Shown: positions 31,529-40,843 of the stretch, in pieces
How the letters are laid out: every line of letters starts with the position of its first letter
How positions within the stretch are numbered: the stretch's first letter is position 1
The notes under the pieces: model-generated
What the model was told of the DNA's origin: nothing
Seen by the model: only the letters and a program-made list of their open reading frames with translations
Databases searched by the model: none
Program-made: the position numbers and the translations under genes
Origin: Saprospiraceae bacterium
GTDB lineage: Bacteria; Bacteroidota; Bacteroidia; Chitinophagales; Saprospiraceae
DNA length: 64,000 bases
Assembly (NCBI GenBank): GCA_016714445.1
Contig: JADJNF010000009.1
Span: 1-64,000 of the forward strand
Direction: 5' to 3'

Positions 31529-34160
31529 TCACACCATCCCTTCCAATCTCCTAATATCATCCTCCAATATCTTGATCCTTTCCTGTCCATCAGCAAGTTT
31601 GGCTTTTTCTTTGGCTACTACTGCTTCGGGAGCTCCACTTACGAACCGTTCATTGCTGAGTTTACCTTGTACAGATGCTACGAATCCTATTTGATACGCT
31701 AGTTCTTTGCGTTTTTCGTCGAGTTCTGCGGCTACATCCATCGCTTGTTCCATGACGACGATGCACTTTTCCGTACCGGAGATGAATCCTATACCTGCGG
31801 TGTTTTCATCTGCTGTGATGGCGATTTGTTTGAGATTTCCGAGTTTGATACAGATATTCGACCATCCAGATTGTGTCAATAGAACATCGGACCTGTCACT
31901 TTTCACTAGGAAGACATCGAGTTCATCCTTCATCTTGATGCCATTTTTATTTCGGATATCACGGATGTTGGTGATGATGTCTTTGGCTTGCTCTACCCTA
32001 TCTATGATGGTCTGATCAAAATTACCAGGCTTAGGATAGCTACTCAAAATACAGTCATTGCCAACAGCTCTTTCTCGGAGTGCATGCCAAATTTCTTCCG
32101 TGATGAACGGCATAAATGGATGCATCAACGAACAAATCTGACTGAATAGTTCTATGGTGTTTTCTTTGGTTTGTGGTGCCATTTTTTCTCCAAAACCTGG
32201 TTTCACCATTTCCAGATACCACGAACAAAAGTCTGTCCACACAAAACTATAAATACTGATCAAAGCTTCAGAAAGTCTGTATTCCTTAAAATTTTTATCG
32301 ATATCTACTGCCAGTGATGTCAATTTGTGCTGCATCCATTGGAAAGCCAATGTTTCGCCTTCACTAGCTTTAAGATTGGATTCTATTTCCCAACCATCTA
32401 CCAGACGAAGTGCATTCCATATCTTATTGCAAAAGTTACGACCTTGCTCTACCAACTTCTCATCAAACAACAAATCACCACCTGCAGGCGAACAAGACAA
32501 CATACCAAAACGGACACCGTCTGCACCAAAATCTTCAATCAATTTTAGTGCATCAGGACTATTACCCAGTGATTTTGACATTTTACGACGTTGTTTATCA
32601 CGTACCATTCCAGTGAAATATACATGCTCAAAAGGTCTTTTGCCTTCCCATTCGTAGCCTGCCATGACCATCCTTGCTACCCAAAGGAAAATAATATCCC
32701 ATCCTGTTACAAGCACAGATGTAGGGTAATAATAATCCAGTTCTTTGCGATCATTAAAACCATTAAAAACGGAGATTGGCCACAACCATGACGAAAACCA
32801 AGTATCGAGTACATCTTCATCTTGTCTCAAATCTTCAGCAGTGATGGACGGATATTTTTCCTGGGCAATAGCCAATGCTTCTTCGGCTGTTTCTGCTACA
32901 AAAACATCTTCACCATAATAATAAGCTGGAATCCTATGTCCCCACCAAAGCTGACGGGAAATACACCAATCCTTTATATTATCCATCCAATGTCGGTAGA
33001 TATTCTTTTGATTCTTAGGAAAAAACTCTACTTCATCTTTTGCCACTGCTTCTGCAGCTGGACCGGCAAGCGCTTTCATGTCTACGTACCATTGGAGCGA
33101 CAAACGTGGTTCAACCACCGAATTTGTTCTTTCTGAACGACCTACGTTATTCTGATAATCTTCGATTTTATCAATATATCCGCCAGCTTCCAGATCTTTG
33201 GCAAATTTTTTACGGACAATAAATCTGTCTTCCCCGATATAGACGGTGGCTTCCGGACTCATAGTTCCGTCTTCATTGAAGACATCCACCACTTCAAGTT
33301 GGTGACGTTTTCCAATTTCGTAATCATTGACATCATGTGCTGGCGTGACTTTGAGCGCTCCGGTTCCGAACTCCATTTCGACATATGTATCGCATATAAT
33401 GGGAATGACACGACCTATGATTGGAACAATTACCCTTTTTCCATGTAAATGGGTATATCTGGCATCTTCCGGATGGATGGCCAGAGCAGTATCGCCGGGA
33501 ATGGTTTCAGGCCTTGTAGTAGCGACAGTAATAAAATCAATACTACCTTCTATCTGATACTTCACAAAAAATAATCTGGATTGCTCCAAACCATAGATCA
33601 CTTCTTCATTGGACAATACCGTTTTGGCTTCAGGATCCCAATTGACCATACGTTTGCCCCTGTACAACTTGTTTTTCCTGTATAAATCTACAAACACCTT
33701 AATAACCGCTTCTGACCTGACTTCATCCATCGTAAATGCTGTACGATCCCAATCGCAAGAAGCACCCAATTTTTGAAGTTGTTTCAGGATGATGCCACCA
33801 TATTCTTCCTTCCATTCCCAGGCATATTCCAAAAACTGCTCTCTCGTGAGGTCACCTTTCTTAATGCCTTTTTCACGGAGCATTTTTACGACTTTGGCTT
33901 CTGTGGCTATCGAAGCATGATCCGTTCCCGGTACCCAACAAGCATTTTTGCCATCCATACGGGCCTTTCTGATGAGAATGTCCTGAATGGTATTGTTTAA
34001 CATATGCCCCATGTGTAAGTACCCCGGTCACATTGGGTGGCGGAATGACAATACTAAAAGCTTCTCTTTCGTCAGGTTCAGAATGGAAATATTTTTTTTC
34101 CATCCAATGGCTGTACCACTTATTTTCTACTTCTTCTGGATTATATCTGGATGAAATCAT
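31529..34160 (-). pseudogene. valS: Valine-tRNA ligase, one extra base in the HIGH motif region
   Basis: ValS charges tRNA-Val and is essential. ATG at 34160 gives M-I-S-S-R-Y-N-P-E-E-V-E-N-K-W, then S-I-V-I-P-P-P-N-V-T-G-V-L. An extra T at about 34016 shifts the frame; without it the text reads L-H-M-G-H-M-L-N-N, the class I HIGH motif. The rest is open to 31529: V-P-G-T-D-H-A-S (zinc-free form), editing domain with V-A-T-T-R-P-E-T, catalytic K-M-S-K-S-L-G-N (about 32560-32585), anticodon domain and the C-terminal coiled-coil arm ending R-R-L-E-G-M-V. The total of about 877 residues is normal. Because the gene is essential, the extra base is probably an error. Confidence 0.9.
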
Positions 34161-34227
34161 TGACTTAGTATTAAGTTTATGAATTTATTAGTATAGATTA
34201 GATTTTTCTACCATTTTAATTAATAAC

Positions 34228-34845
34228 TTAAGGTGTACACATCGGTAATCCCCGATTTTTTTCTACGACAATAACAAAATTGCCGTAGTCAGATTCATCA
34301 AAAGTTTTAGTGAAAATGTCCCGTCCGGCAAGCGTATTGGTAATGGAAGGTATGGTATTTGAATGCCCTACAATAAAAATACGATTATAATCAGTAGAGT
34401 TTTTGACCGTTTCAAGTAAATCTTTTAATGTTTTGTTTTCGTAAGGTAATATTTTCATGGCTTTAATATCTGCCAGAGAATCCACGGTAAACATGGTTCT
34501 CATGGTGATCGTAGAATAAATAGCATCCACCCGGGTACCCCGCATTATATCTGCAATTTTTGTAGCGCGAGCCAGCCCTTCAGTAGTGAGTGGTGGTTCA
34601 TCTTTTATGGAGGTGTCTTTTTCAGCATGACGCACCAGATAATAAATTTTGGAGATGCTGTCTTCATTTAAAACCAACTTTTGGCTGTCTTCAGTGATGA
34701 TAACGTTGGATTCAATCGCTTTTAACATCTTGCCATTGATATCAACCGTTTTTACTTCCGGTTTACAGGACATTATCATTGTGGCAATTAAAGCCCCGAC
34801 AATAGCTAACTTAACTCCAAATCCAAAAAAAAATGACTTTTGCAT
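34228..34845 (-). CDS. Histidine phosphatase superfamily lipoprotein (SixA/PGM-like)
   Basis: A 205-residue protein with a lipoprotein signal (hydrophobic segment ending M-I-M-S-C, lipid cysteine near residue 27), so probably anchored in a membrane facing the periplasm. The catalytic motif is Y-L-V-R-H-A-E-K (about 69-76) with the phosphate-binding arginine and nucleophile histidine, and the second histidine is in I-V-G-H-S-N-T (about 158-164). T-T-E-G-L-A-R-A is also typical. The substrate is unknown. It lies between lysA and valS on the minus strand, without clear operon signs. Confidence 0.85.
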   Translation of the reverse strand: MQKSFFFGFGVKLAIVGALIATMIMSCKPEVKTVDINGKMLKAIESNVIITEDSQKLVLNEDSISKIYYLVRHAEKDTSIKDEPPLTTEGLARATKIADIMRGTRVDAIYSTITMRTMFTVDSLADIKAMKILPYENKTLKDLLETVKNSTDYNRIFIVGHSNTIPSITNTLAGRDIFTKTFDESDYGNFVIVVEKNRGLPMCTP

Positions 34846-34961
34846 AACTACTATTTAATTTTTGTATAAAAACTCTACCTGAAAAAGTATCAAATTCTAT
34901 TTCTGTGTCCTTTTGGCAGATTGATATTTATCCTTGACGGAAACAACAATGACATCATGAA

Positions 34962-36218
34962 TCAGGCTGTAACCTGCTTATTTTCAAAAATATCGACATC
35001 TACTTGTGTTTGTATTAAATCATCCATCGTTTCTCTTCTTCTGATGAGATAATCTTCTCCTTCATGAACCAGAACTTCAGCCGGTCTGTATCTCGAATTG
35101 TAATTGGATGACATGGTATAACAATAGGCTCCTGCGTTATAAAAAGCCAGAATATCACCTTCATTGATTTCTGTCATTTTTCGATTTACGCCAAAGGTAT
35201 CCGTTTCGCAGATATATCCTACCACGGTATAAATTCTGGACCTGCCTTCCGTTTTTGATATATTTACTATTTTATGGTAGGAATCATACAGCATAGGTCG
35301 TATCAAATGATTCAATCCCGAATCTACGCCAGCAAAAACTGTGGAAGTGGTTTGTTTTACGACATTAACTTTTACCAAAAAAATACCGGACTGACTCACT
35401 AAAAACTTACCCGGCTCAAACATCAATGTCAGTTCCCTGCCATAAGATTTGCAGAACTGTTTAAATCTTTTAGTGATTTTTTCACCCAATTCTTCAATGT
35501 CTGTCTCGATATCCTCCTCTTTGTAAGGTACTTTAAATCCGCTGCCAAAGTCGATGTAACTCAGGTCGTGAAATTCCTTTGATACTTCAAACAATATCTC
35601 AGCACCTTGCAAAAATACTTCAATGTCCAGAATATCACTACCCGTATGCATATGAATGCCTTCTACGATCATACCATGCGCCTTCACTATCCTATGAATA
35701 TGAGGAGTCTGATGAAATGAAATTCCAAACTTTGAATCAATATGCCCAACACTAATTTTACTGTTGCCACCGCCCATGATATGAGGGTTGATGCGTATAC
35801 AAACAGGATATTCAGGATATAAACTTCCGAATTGCTCTAAAATGGAAAGGTTGTCTATATTTATTTTAACTCCCAGCTCTACTGCCAGAGAAATCTCTTC
35901 AATGGAAACACAATTGGGTGTATAAATGATATCTTCAGGATTAAAACCGGCTAATAATCCTATTTTTACTTCCTGTATTGACACTGTATCCAATCCGGTG
36001 CCAAGAGATTTAAAATATTTAAGTACCGCAATATTATTCAGTGCTTTGCATGCATAATTGATTTTCAACCGTTTCAAGTCAAAAGCTTTTGTTAATCTTT
36101 CATATTGCCTCTTCATCACTGCTGTCTCGTAAATGTACACCGGGCAGCCATATTTGTCGGCGATCGCCAAAGGATCTACTCCACCTTCAAGTAAATATCT
36201 GTTGTCTTCTATATGCAT
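34962..36218 (-). CDS. lysA: Diaminopimelate decarboxylase
   Basis: LysA removes CO2 from meso-diaminopimelate to make lysine, using pyridoxal phosphate. In the 418 residues, lysine 58 in Y-A-C-K-A-L binds the cofactor; G-I-H-M-H-T-G-S-D (about 190-198) and Y-I-D-F-G-S-G-F-K-V-P-Y are the barrel motifs; F-E-P-G-K-F-L-V (about 269-276) and the end motif Y-N-A-G-A-Y-C-Y-T-M-S-S-N-Y-N (about 357-371) complete the active site. The start fits the family and no damage is seen. It is transcribed alone, with about 116 bases to the next gene below. Confidence 0.92.
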   Translation of the reverse strand: MHIEDNRYLLEGGVDPLAIADKYGCPVYIYETAVMKRQYERLTKAFDLKRLKINYACKALNNIAVLKYFKSLGTGLDTVSIQEVKIGLLAGFNPEDIIYTPNCVSIEEISLAVELGVKINIDNLSILEQFGSLYPEYPVCIRINPHIMGGGNSKISVGHIDSKFGISFHQTPHIHRIVKAHGMIVEGIHMHTGSDILDIEVFLQGAEILFEVSKEFHDLSYIDFGSGFKVPYKEEDIETDIEELGEKITKRFKQFCKSYGRELTLMFEPGKFLVSQSGIFLVKVNVVKQTTSTVFAGVDSGLNHLIRPMLYDSYHKIVNISKTEGRSRIYTVVGYICETDTFGVNRKMTEINEGDILAFYNAGAYCYTMSSNYNSRYRPAEVLVHEGEDYLIRRRETMDDLIQTQVDVDIFENKQVTA

Positions 36219-36362
36219 TTTTGATTCTTATTTAAGAGTGCAAAGATAAGACAATTTGTCAAAATGAACATCAGGTGACTAATAAATGGTAAGTTTTAGC
36301 AGATAAATAATAGATAATTAAGAAAAATACAAAATAAATACCTGAAAATCTTACGAATTTAT

Positions 36363-36899
36363 TTATCTAAAGAAATTTAATTGCTTAGGCCACCATAATC
36401 CTACCCTTTCTTTATACTCTTTGAAATGATATCCAAATCTGGTTTCCAAATCATCTTCTTCAGCCGGACGAACAAAATAATGCCATAAAAAAGCGCCTGA
36501 AATGGCATAAATAATAACCAACCATGATCCTGTAATAATTCCTACTGAAATGCCCTGACCTATTCCAGCAACAGCCATAGGATTTCGAAGATATTTATAA
36601 GGACCTTTTGTAACCAAAATATTGGGACAATCTAAAGGGAGAGGTGTCCCCTTTCCCACCCAACTCATGGTCCATCCGCTGTACAGACCCAAAAAACTAC
36701 AACAAAAAAACATAATCCAGCCAATAAATTCAAAGCCGTCAAATGTCATAATGGCAAAATATAACTGAAACCACACAATACCTCTGGGAATTACATAAAG
36801 AAAAAATACCCAAAAAATAATGATTTGAAAGATAGTTTTTAGCAGATTGACAACATTGCTGCTGGCCCTGGAAGGAGTAAAAACATTGTAAAAATCCAT
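36363..36899 (-). CDS. Isoprenylcysteine carboxyl methyltransferase-like membrane protein
   Basis: A 178-residue membrane protein with about four hydrophobic segments (about 20-40, 50-75, 115-140). The family mark is in the second half: V-T-K-G-P-Y-K-Y-L-R-N-P-M-A-V (about 93-107) and the closing E-E-D-D-L-E-T-R-F-G-Y-H-F-K-E-Y (about 148-163), both typical of ICMT/phospholipid methyltransferase-like enzymes that use S-adenosylmethionine. The substrate in bacteria is unknown. Its start lies 1 base after the stop of the lipoprotein gene upstream, so the two are probably cotranscribed. Confidence 0.8.
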   Translation of the reverse strand: MDFYNVFTPSRASSNVVNLLKTIFQIIIFWVFFLYVIPRGIVWFQLYFAIMTFDGFEFIGWIMFFCCSFLGLYSGWTMSWVGKGTPLPLDCPNILVTKGPYKYLRNPMAVAGIGQGISVGIITGSWLVIIYAISGAFLWHYFVRPAEEDDLETRFGYHFKEYKERVGLWWPKQLNFFR

Positions 36900-36900
36900 A

Positions 36901-37452
36901 TTACTTCACCATTTCTGCTTCCTCCAGCACGTAAATCAGATAATCAAAATTATCCCGATTCAACTTCAAGCGGCCTCTGAATTTTATTTTTGTATCCACC
37001 TTAAGCACCGGCAATTTTTTGGGTGATAAAATATCTATAATAGATTCAACACCTGCTTTACCGCAAAAAAAACACTGGGCAAAAGGATAAGCGGATAGAA
37101 TAACTATTTTTTCATTTCCAGTCTCATCTACAGGTATATAAAATCCTTCTACCTGAACTTTTTTACCATCCAGAATTTTAAGTGTATCGCTAAATATCGG
37201 CAAGGAAACTTCCATACCCATCTTTTCGTTATATTGCTCTTCAAATTTTACGCTCATGAGATACTTCCAAGGAACAATGAAGGCATTACCATCCTTTTGG
37301 AATATTGAAGTAGCCAAAACTTCATGTTGAGAAAGTGTGTCAATTTGTATTGAATTATCAGAAGCATTTCCGACTTTTTGATCAGATTTACATCCCAAAA
37401 CCAATAGTAATCCAATATAAATGACAATTCTAAATTTTATGATGAAATTCAT
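36901..37452 (-). CDS. Lipoprotein with DUF3299-like fold
   Basis: A 183-residue protein with a lipoprotein signal (hydrophobic segment then L-V-L-G-C, cysteine 21). The mature part has W-K-Y-L-M-S-V-K-F, then L-D-G-K-K-V-Q-V-E-G-F-Y-I-P (about 92-105), which resembles DUF3299-type proteins, and A-Q-C-F-F-C-G-K-A-G (about 125-134) with two cysteines that could bind a metal. The last part has R-G-R-L-K-L-N (an OB-like strand pattern). The role is not known. It pairs with the methyltransferase-like gene directly downstream. Confidence 0.65.
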   Translation of the reverse strand: MNFIIKFRIVIYIGLLLVLGCKSDQKVGNASDNSIQIDTLSQHEVLATSIFQKDGNAFIVPWKYLMSVKFEEQYNEKMGMEVSLPIFSDTLKILDGKKVQVEGFYIPVDETGNEKIVILSAYPFAQCFFCGKAGVESIIDILSPKKLPVLKVDTKIKFRGRLKLNRDNFDYLIYVLEEAEMVK

Positions 37453-37628
37453 GGATATAAAATTAATGACTAAAAATGATACATTTAAATATTGGGTCTG
37501 CTCCGAAAAGCAAAAAAATCAAAGGTTCATAAAAACATAATTAACAAATATTTAAAAAAAAATCGTGTATCAATGTGCTTTAGTGCTTTGGGTAGAATTA
37601 TACTATTCAGATCGAAAACCATACTTTA

Positions 37629-40184
37629 TTATCTATTTTCATCTTCTTCATACATAATTCTGGAAGGAACTCTGATCAACTTTCCAAAAAAAATCGCATT
37701 GGTGAACATTCTGTCTGTGCTATACCACGACCCTCTGAAAAGCGGATTATCTGCAAAAAGAATTGCCCTGCCTTGTCCAATCTGACTCACCACACATGAT
37801 GCAGCGTGTTTTAAATAGTCATTCATGATATTGTTTGAAATGTATCCATCCACATGTGGAGCAGATGTATATTTGGAAATGGTAGAATACTCACTTTCAC
37901 TGGGGCTGAGCCATACTGTATTATTTTTATAAACCGGAATGTCCTTGGTCGTATAACCAAAACCAATGGGATGAGTGATATCTATAACAGATTTCAAAAT
38001 AACTCCACCCAAACTTTCTTTGCCCATAATTTCATCAGCCTGATCAAAAGGTAATCTTGCCAACATGGATTTGTCCTTTTTAGGACCTTCGACAAGTTTT
38101 TCTTTGACCAATTTATTTTTTATTGCCCATGATACAGCGGTACCACTGGCTATAAGTGTATTGCCTTGTGATACCCAACTCCCTATTTTTTTAATATCCA
38201 CCGAATCCAGACCAGAATAGTTCCCTGAAACCAATACCAAACTATTATATTTCGACAGATCCAAACTCTTGAATCTATGCAGCATTACCTTGGTCACAGG
38301 CATTTTCAGCCGCTGATCGAAATGATGCCACACTTCTCCTGCTTCATAGGCACTGGTGCCTTCACCAATAAGCATAACAACAGAAGGCTTTTCGAGCGCC
38401 TGTACGTGTCGACTTCCGACGTCAACGCCTTGCACACTGTATCCTGTAGGCAAGTCATAGATTGGAATCTGAAACTTATTTTGCACTTCTTGCATGTGGC
38501 TGAAGATTTCATCTGCGGTCATTTTTTGTTTTGCTACAGGAAGCATAAGTGTACCATAATTGGCATTAAAAGTTTTGCCCCCTGAAGTTTTTACCGAGTA
38601 CGGTCGAAATGAAGTAGCCAGCACAAGACCTTTATTCTGTAAATAGTGTAACGCACCGGCAGCATTGCTATCGTTCCAATCAATCATATAACCATAATCC
38701 GATCTTGAGACAGTTGGCGATTTTACTAGTTCACTATTTGACTTTATTTCATCGCCAAAAATTGGGAGTACTTTGTCGCCCTGGTATTTAATATTGTAAA
38801 AATTTGCCACAGACCAAGCTGATGCGTCATAAAAAACACTATCGTGATACACCTGATAAGTTTCAAAAAAAGTTTGTACCATACGATATTGAGCCTGTTT
38901 GGTCGGGACTATATATCCTGATTTTTCTTTATTATAGTACACCTTCACTTTATGAATCAATAATTTATCGATGAAAGCTTTCATAAGATTTGGATCTGAT
39001 CCTTTGCCAAAACTATAAGACTTAATTTTGTCAGTTTCAGCATTGGTAAGCGCAGATTTAAAAAAGTCGGTCTGATATTTTCTCAACTTACCTTTATTAT
39101 CTATGGCTGCCTGAATGGTGGACATTCCAGCAACATACTGATTTCTGATGGTAAAGGAGAAAGTCATATCGCCATATGGCGTCTGCTGAACATGTCCTCT
39201 GGAACTGGCCTGTTCAAACAATAAAGCCAATCCACCTTGTAAGTCGCCATAAGATGAGCCGTAACCAGGATAAGTGCCATCAAACACTTCTTTGGTAAAA
39301 TACAATGACCCAATACTATCCATCGCTTTTACATAATAATCTCCAAATATATTATTCAGATCTACATAATTTTCTTTGGGCATTATTGGATTTTTGGAAC
39401 CATTGGTCTTCATAGGTTCAAAGAAAAATGAACTGTTGGTGCCCATTTCATGGAAATCGCCGATTACATTAGGATACCATTGATGATACCATTCCAGCTT
39501 ACTTCTGCTTTCAGGATGAATAGCCAAAAGCCAATCTCTATTCAGGTCAAACCAATAATGATTTACCCGACCTCTGGGCCAGTTTTCATTGTGTTCGACA
39601 TCGGCATTATCGGATACAAGATGCTCTGCTCTATACATATTAGCCCATTGGGTATGTCGCTCACGACCATCCGGATTAATGGCTGGATCAATGAAGATCA
39701 CAGCATGCTTAAGATAATCCATGACGGACTTCTGGTTGGATGCCAGCAAAGTGTAGGCGGTAAGTAGTGCAGCTTCCGAAGTAGATGGTTCATTTCCGTG
39801 CACACTATAACCCATATTTATCACAAGTGGCAAATTTTTTGAGGTTGTTTCATCATATTTGTCTATCGATGCCAGATGTTGTTTTCTGATATTCTCAAGA
39901 TTTTTTAGATTTTCGGCCGACGAAATGACAAGCATAGATAAGGGTCTGCCTTCATAAGTTTTGCCATATTCTATATACATTGCATTTTCAGAAGCTTCAT
40001 CCAGTGATTTGAAATAGGAAATGATCTGATCATGTCTGGTATGGAACTCACCTATTTCATAACCCAAAAATTTTGATGGAGCTGGTACCTTCTCACTAAA
40101 TGGTGCGTATTGTTTGTAAAAATAATTTTGTCCGGCACCCAGATGGGAAGCTATTAAAAAGATGATCAAAAATTGAATTCGCAT
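37629..40184 (-). CDS. M14 family zinc carboxypeptidase, secreted
   Basis: An 851-residue protein with a signal peptide (cleavage near G-A-G-Q, residue 19). Zinc ligands H129 and E132 are in S-V-H-G-N-E-P-S, followed by D-P-A-I-N-P-D-G-R-E-R-H (about 166-177) and the strand with G-D-F-H-E-M-G (about 242-248). The C-terminal half (about 450-850) is a long extra part with glutamine-amidotransferase-like pattern (A-Y-E-A-G, L-V-L-V-S-G-N-Y) found in large Bacteroidota M14 peptidases. It likely trims peptides in the periplasm or outside. The gene ends in the spacer before the DUF3299-like gene and starts opposite the ferredoxin gene. Confidence 0.87.
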   Translation of the reverse strand: MRIQFLIIFLIASHLGAGQNYFYKQYAPFSEKVPAPSKFLGYEIGEFHTRHDQIISYFKSLDEASENAMYIEYGKTYEGRPLSMLVISSAENLKNLENIRKQHLASIDKYDETTSKNLPLVINMGYSVHGNEPSTSEAALLTAYTLLASNQKSVMDYLKHAVIFIDPAINPDGRERHTQWANMYRAEHLVSDNADVEHNENWPRGRVNHYWFDLNRDWLLAIHPESRSKLEWYHQWYPNVIGDFHEMGTNSSFFFEPMKTNGSKNPIMPKENYVDLNNIFGDYYVKAMDSIGSLYFTKEVFDGTYPGYGSSYGDLQGGLALLFEQASSRGHVQQTPYGDMTFSFTIRNQYVAGMSTIQAAIDNKGKLRKYQTDFFKSALTNAETDKIKSYSFGKGSDPNLMKAFIDKLLIHKVKVYYNKEKSGYIVPTKQAQYRMVQTFFETYQVYHDSVFYDASAWSVANFYNIKYQGDKVLPIFGDEIKSNSELVKSPTVSRSDYGYMIDWNDSNAAGALHYLQNKGLVLATSFRPYSVKTSGGKTFNANYGTLMLPVAKQKMTADEIFSHMQEVQNKFQIPIYDLPTGYSVQGVDVGSRHVQALEKPSVVMLIGEGTSAYEAGEVWHHFDQRLKMPVTKVMLHRFKSLDLSKYNSLVLVSGNYSGLDSVDIKKIGSWVSQGNTLIASGTAVSWAIKNKLVKEKLVEGPKKDKSMLARLPFDQADEIMGKESLGGVILKSVIDITHPIGFGYTTKDIPVYKNNTVWLSPSESEYSTISKYTSAPHVDGYISNNIMNDYLKHAASCVVSQIGQGRAILFADNPLFRGSWYSTDRMFTNAIFFGKLIRVPSRIMYEEDENR

Positions 40185-40293
40185 TAGATAAATATTTTAG
40201 ATAAATGAAGTAAGGTCATGGTGCAAAGAAAGTGAAATTTAACTTAAAAACATGAAAACGAATAGTATTTTGAACTAATAAAAGTCATTTATG

Positions 40294-40323
40294 TTTGCTT
40301 TGATGAGGCAAATTTTACCTTTG
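40294..40323 (+). promoter_or_regulatory. Promoter of the ferredoxin gene
   Basis: TTTG (40294-40297), an 18-base gap and TACCTTTG (40316-40323) make the best match to the Bacteroidota consensus in the window, 38 bases before the ATG. Confidence 0.7.
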
Positions 40324-40361
40324 CAGATTTTTATCACTAAAATAGTAAGGAAACAATACCC

Positions 40362-40703
40362 ATGGCAACTATAAAATTCAGATTTGAAGATACAAATATT
40401 GCTGACGTAATCGCTGAAGGTGTGTCAGAAGGATACTCCATACTGGAAGCCACTGAAGACTTTGATGTACATCTCAATCACAATTGTGGTGGTGTATGTG
40501 CCTGTTCAACCTGTCACATATATGTAGTGAAAGGTGGAGATGATCTGGAAGAAATATCTGACAAGGAAGAAGACTTTATAGATCGGGCCATCAATCCAAA
40601 GATCGAATCCAGACTGGCTTGTCAATGTATTATTCTCGATGAAAATGCGGATATTGAGGTCATCATACCCGACCAGAAAAATATCATCGGGCACGAGCAT
40701 TAA
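40362..40703 (+). CDS. 2Fe-2S ferredoxin (adrenodoxin/Isc Fdx type)
   Basis: A 113-residue electron carrier. The cluster ligands are the cysteines in N-H-N-C-G-G-V-C-A-C-S-T-C (about 41-53), with the C-x5-C-x2-C spacing, and a fourth in R-L-A-C-Q-C (about 85-90). The acidic stretch D-D-L-E-E-I-S-D-K-E-E-D (about 62-73) is the typical partner-binding helix. Isc-type ferredoxins help build iron-sulfur clusters or feed P450-like partners. No isc genes adjoin it here, so its partner is unknown. Confidence 0.9.
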   Translation: MATIKFRFEDTNIADVIAEGVSEGYSILEATEDFDVHLNHNCGGVCACSTCHIYVVKGGDDLEEISDKEEDFIDRAINPKIESRLACQCIILDENADIEVIIPDQKNIIGHEH

Positions 40704-40783
40704 TTGACTCCCTGTACTCCATCCTGTAATGCACTTTTTAAGAAGTTTATTGACTCAACAGGAAGAAAATCATGTAAAATATA

Positions 40784-40816
40784 AAAAGGCTCTGAAAATA
40801 AAAATCTTCAGAGCCT
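40784..40816 (-). terminator. Rho-independent terminator of the susCD operon
   Basis: GGCTCTGAA (40789-40797) pairs with TTCAGAGCC (40808-40816), 9 bp with a 10-base loop. The run of five A at 40784-40788 becomes a T-run on the minus strand, so it ends the susD transcript 28 bases after its stop. Confidence 0.75.
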
Positions 40817-40843
40817 GTAATAAATATTGAACTTAGTTATACC

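Noticed and set aside
37492..37785. Plus-strand frame over the end of the M14 carboxypeptidase gene
   Set aside because: It is the shadow of the well-supported minus-strand gene and of its AT-rich spacer.
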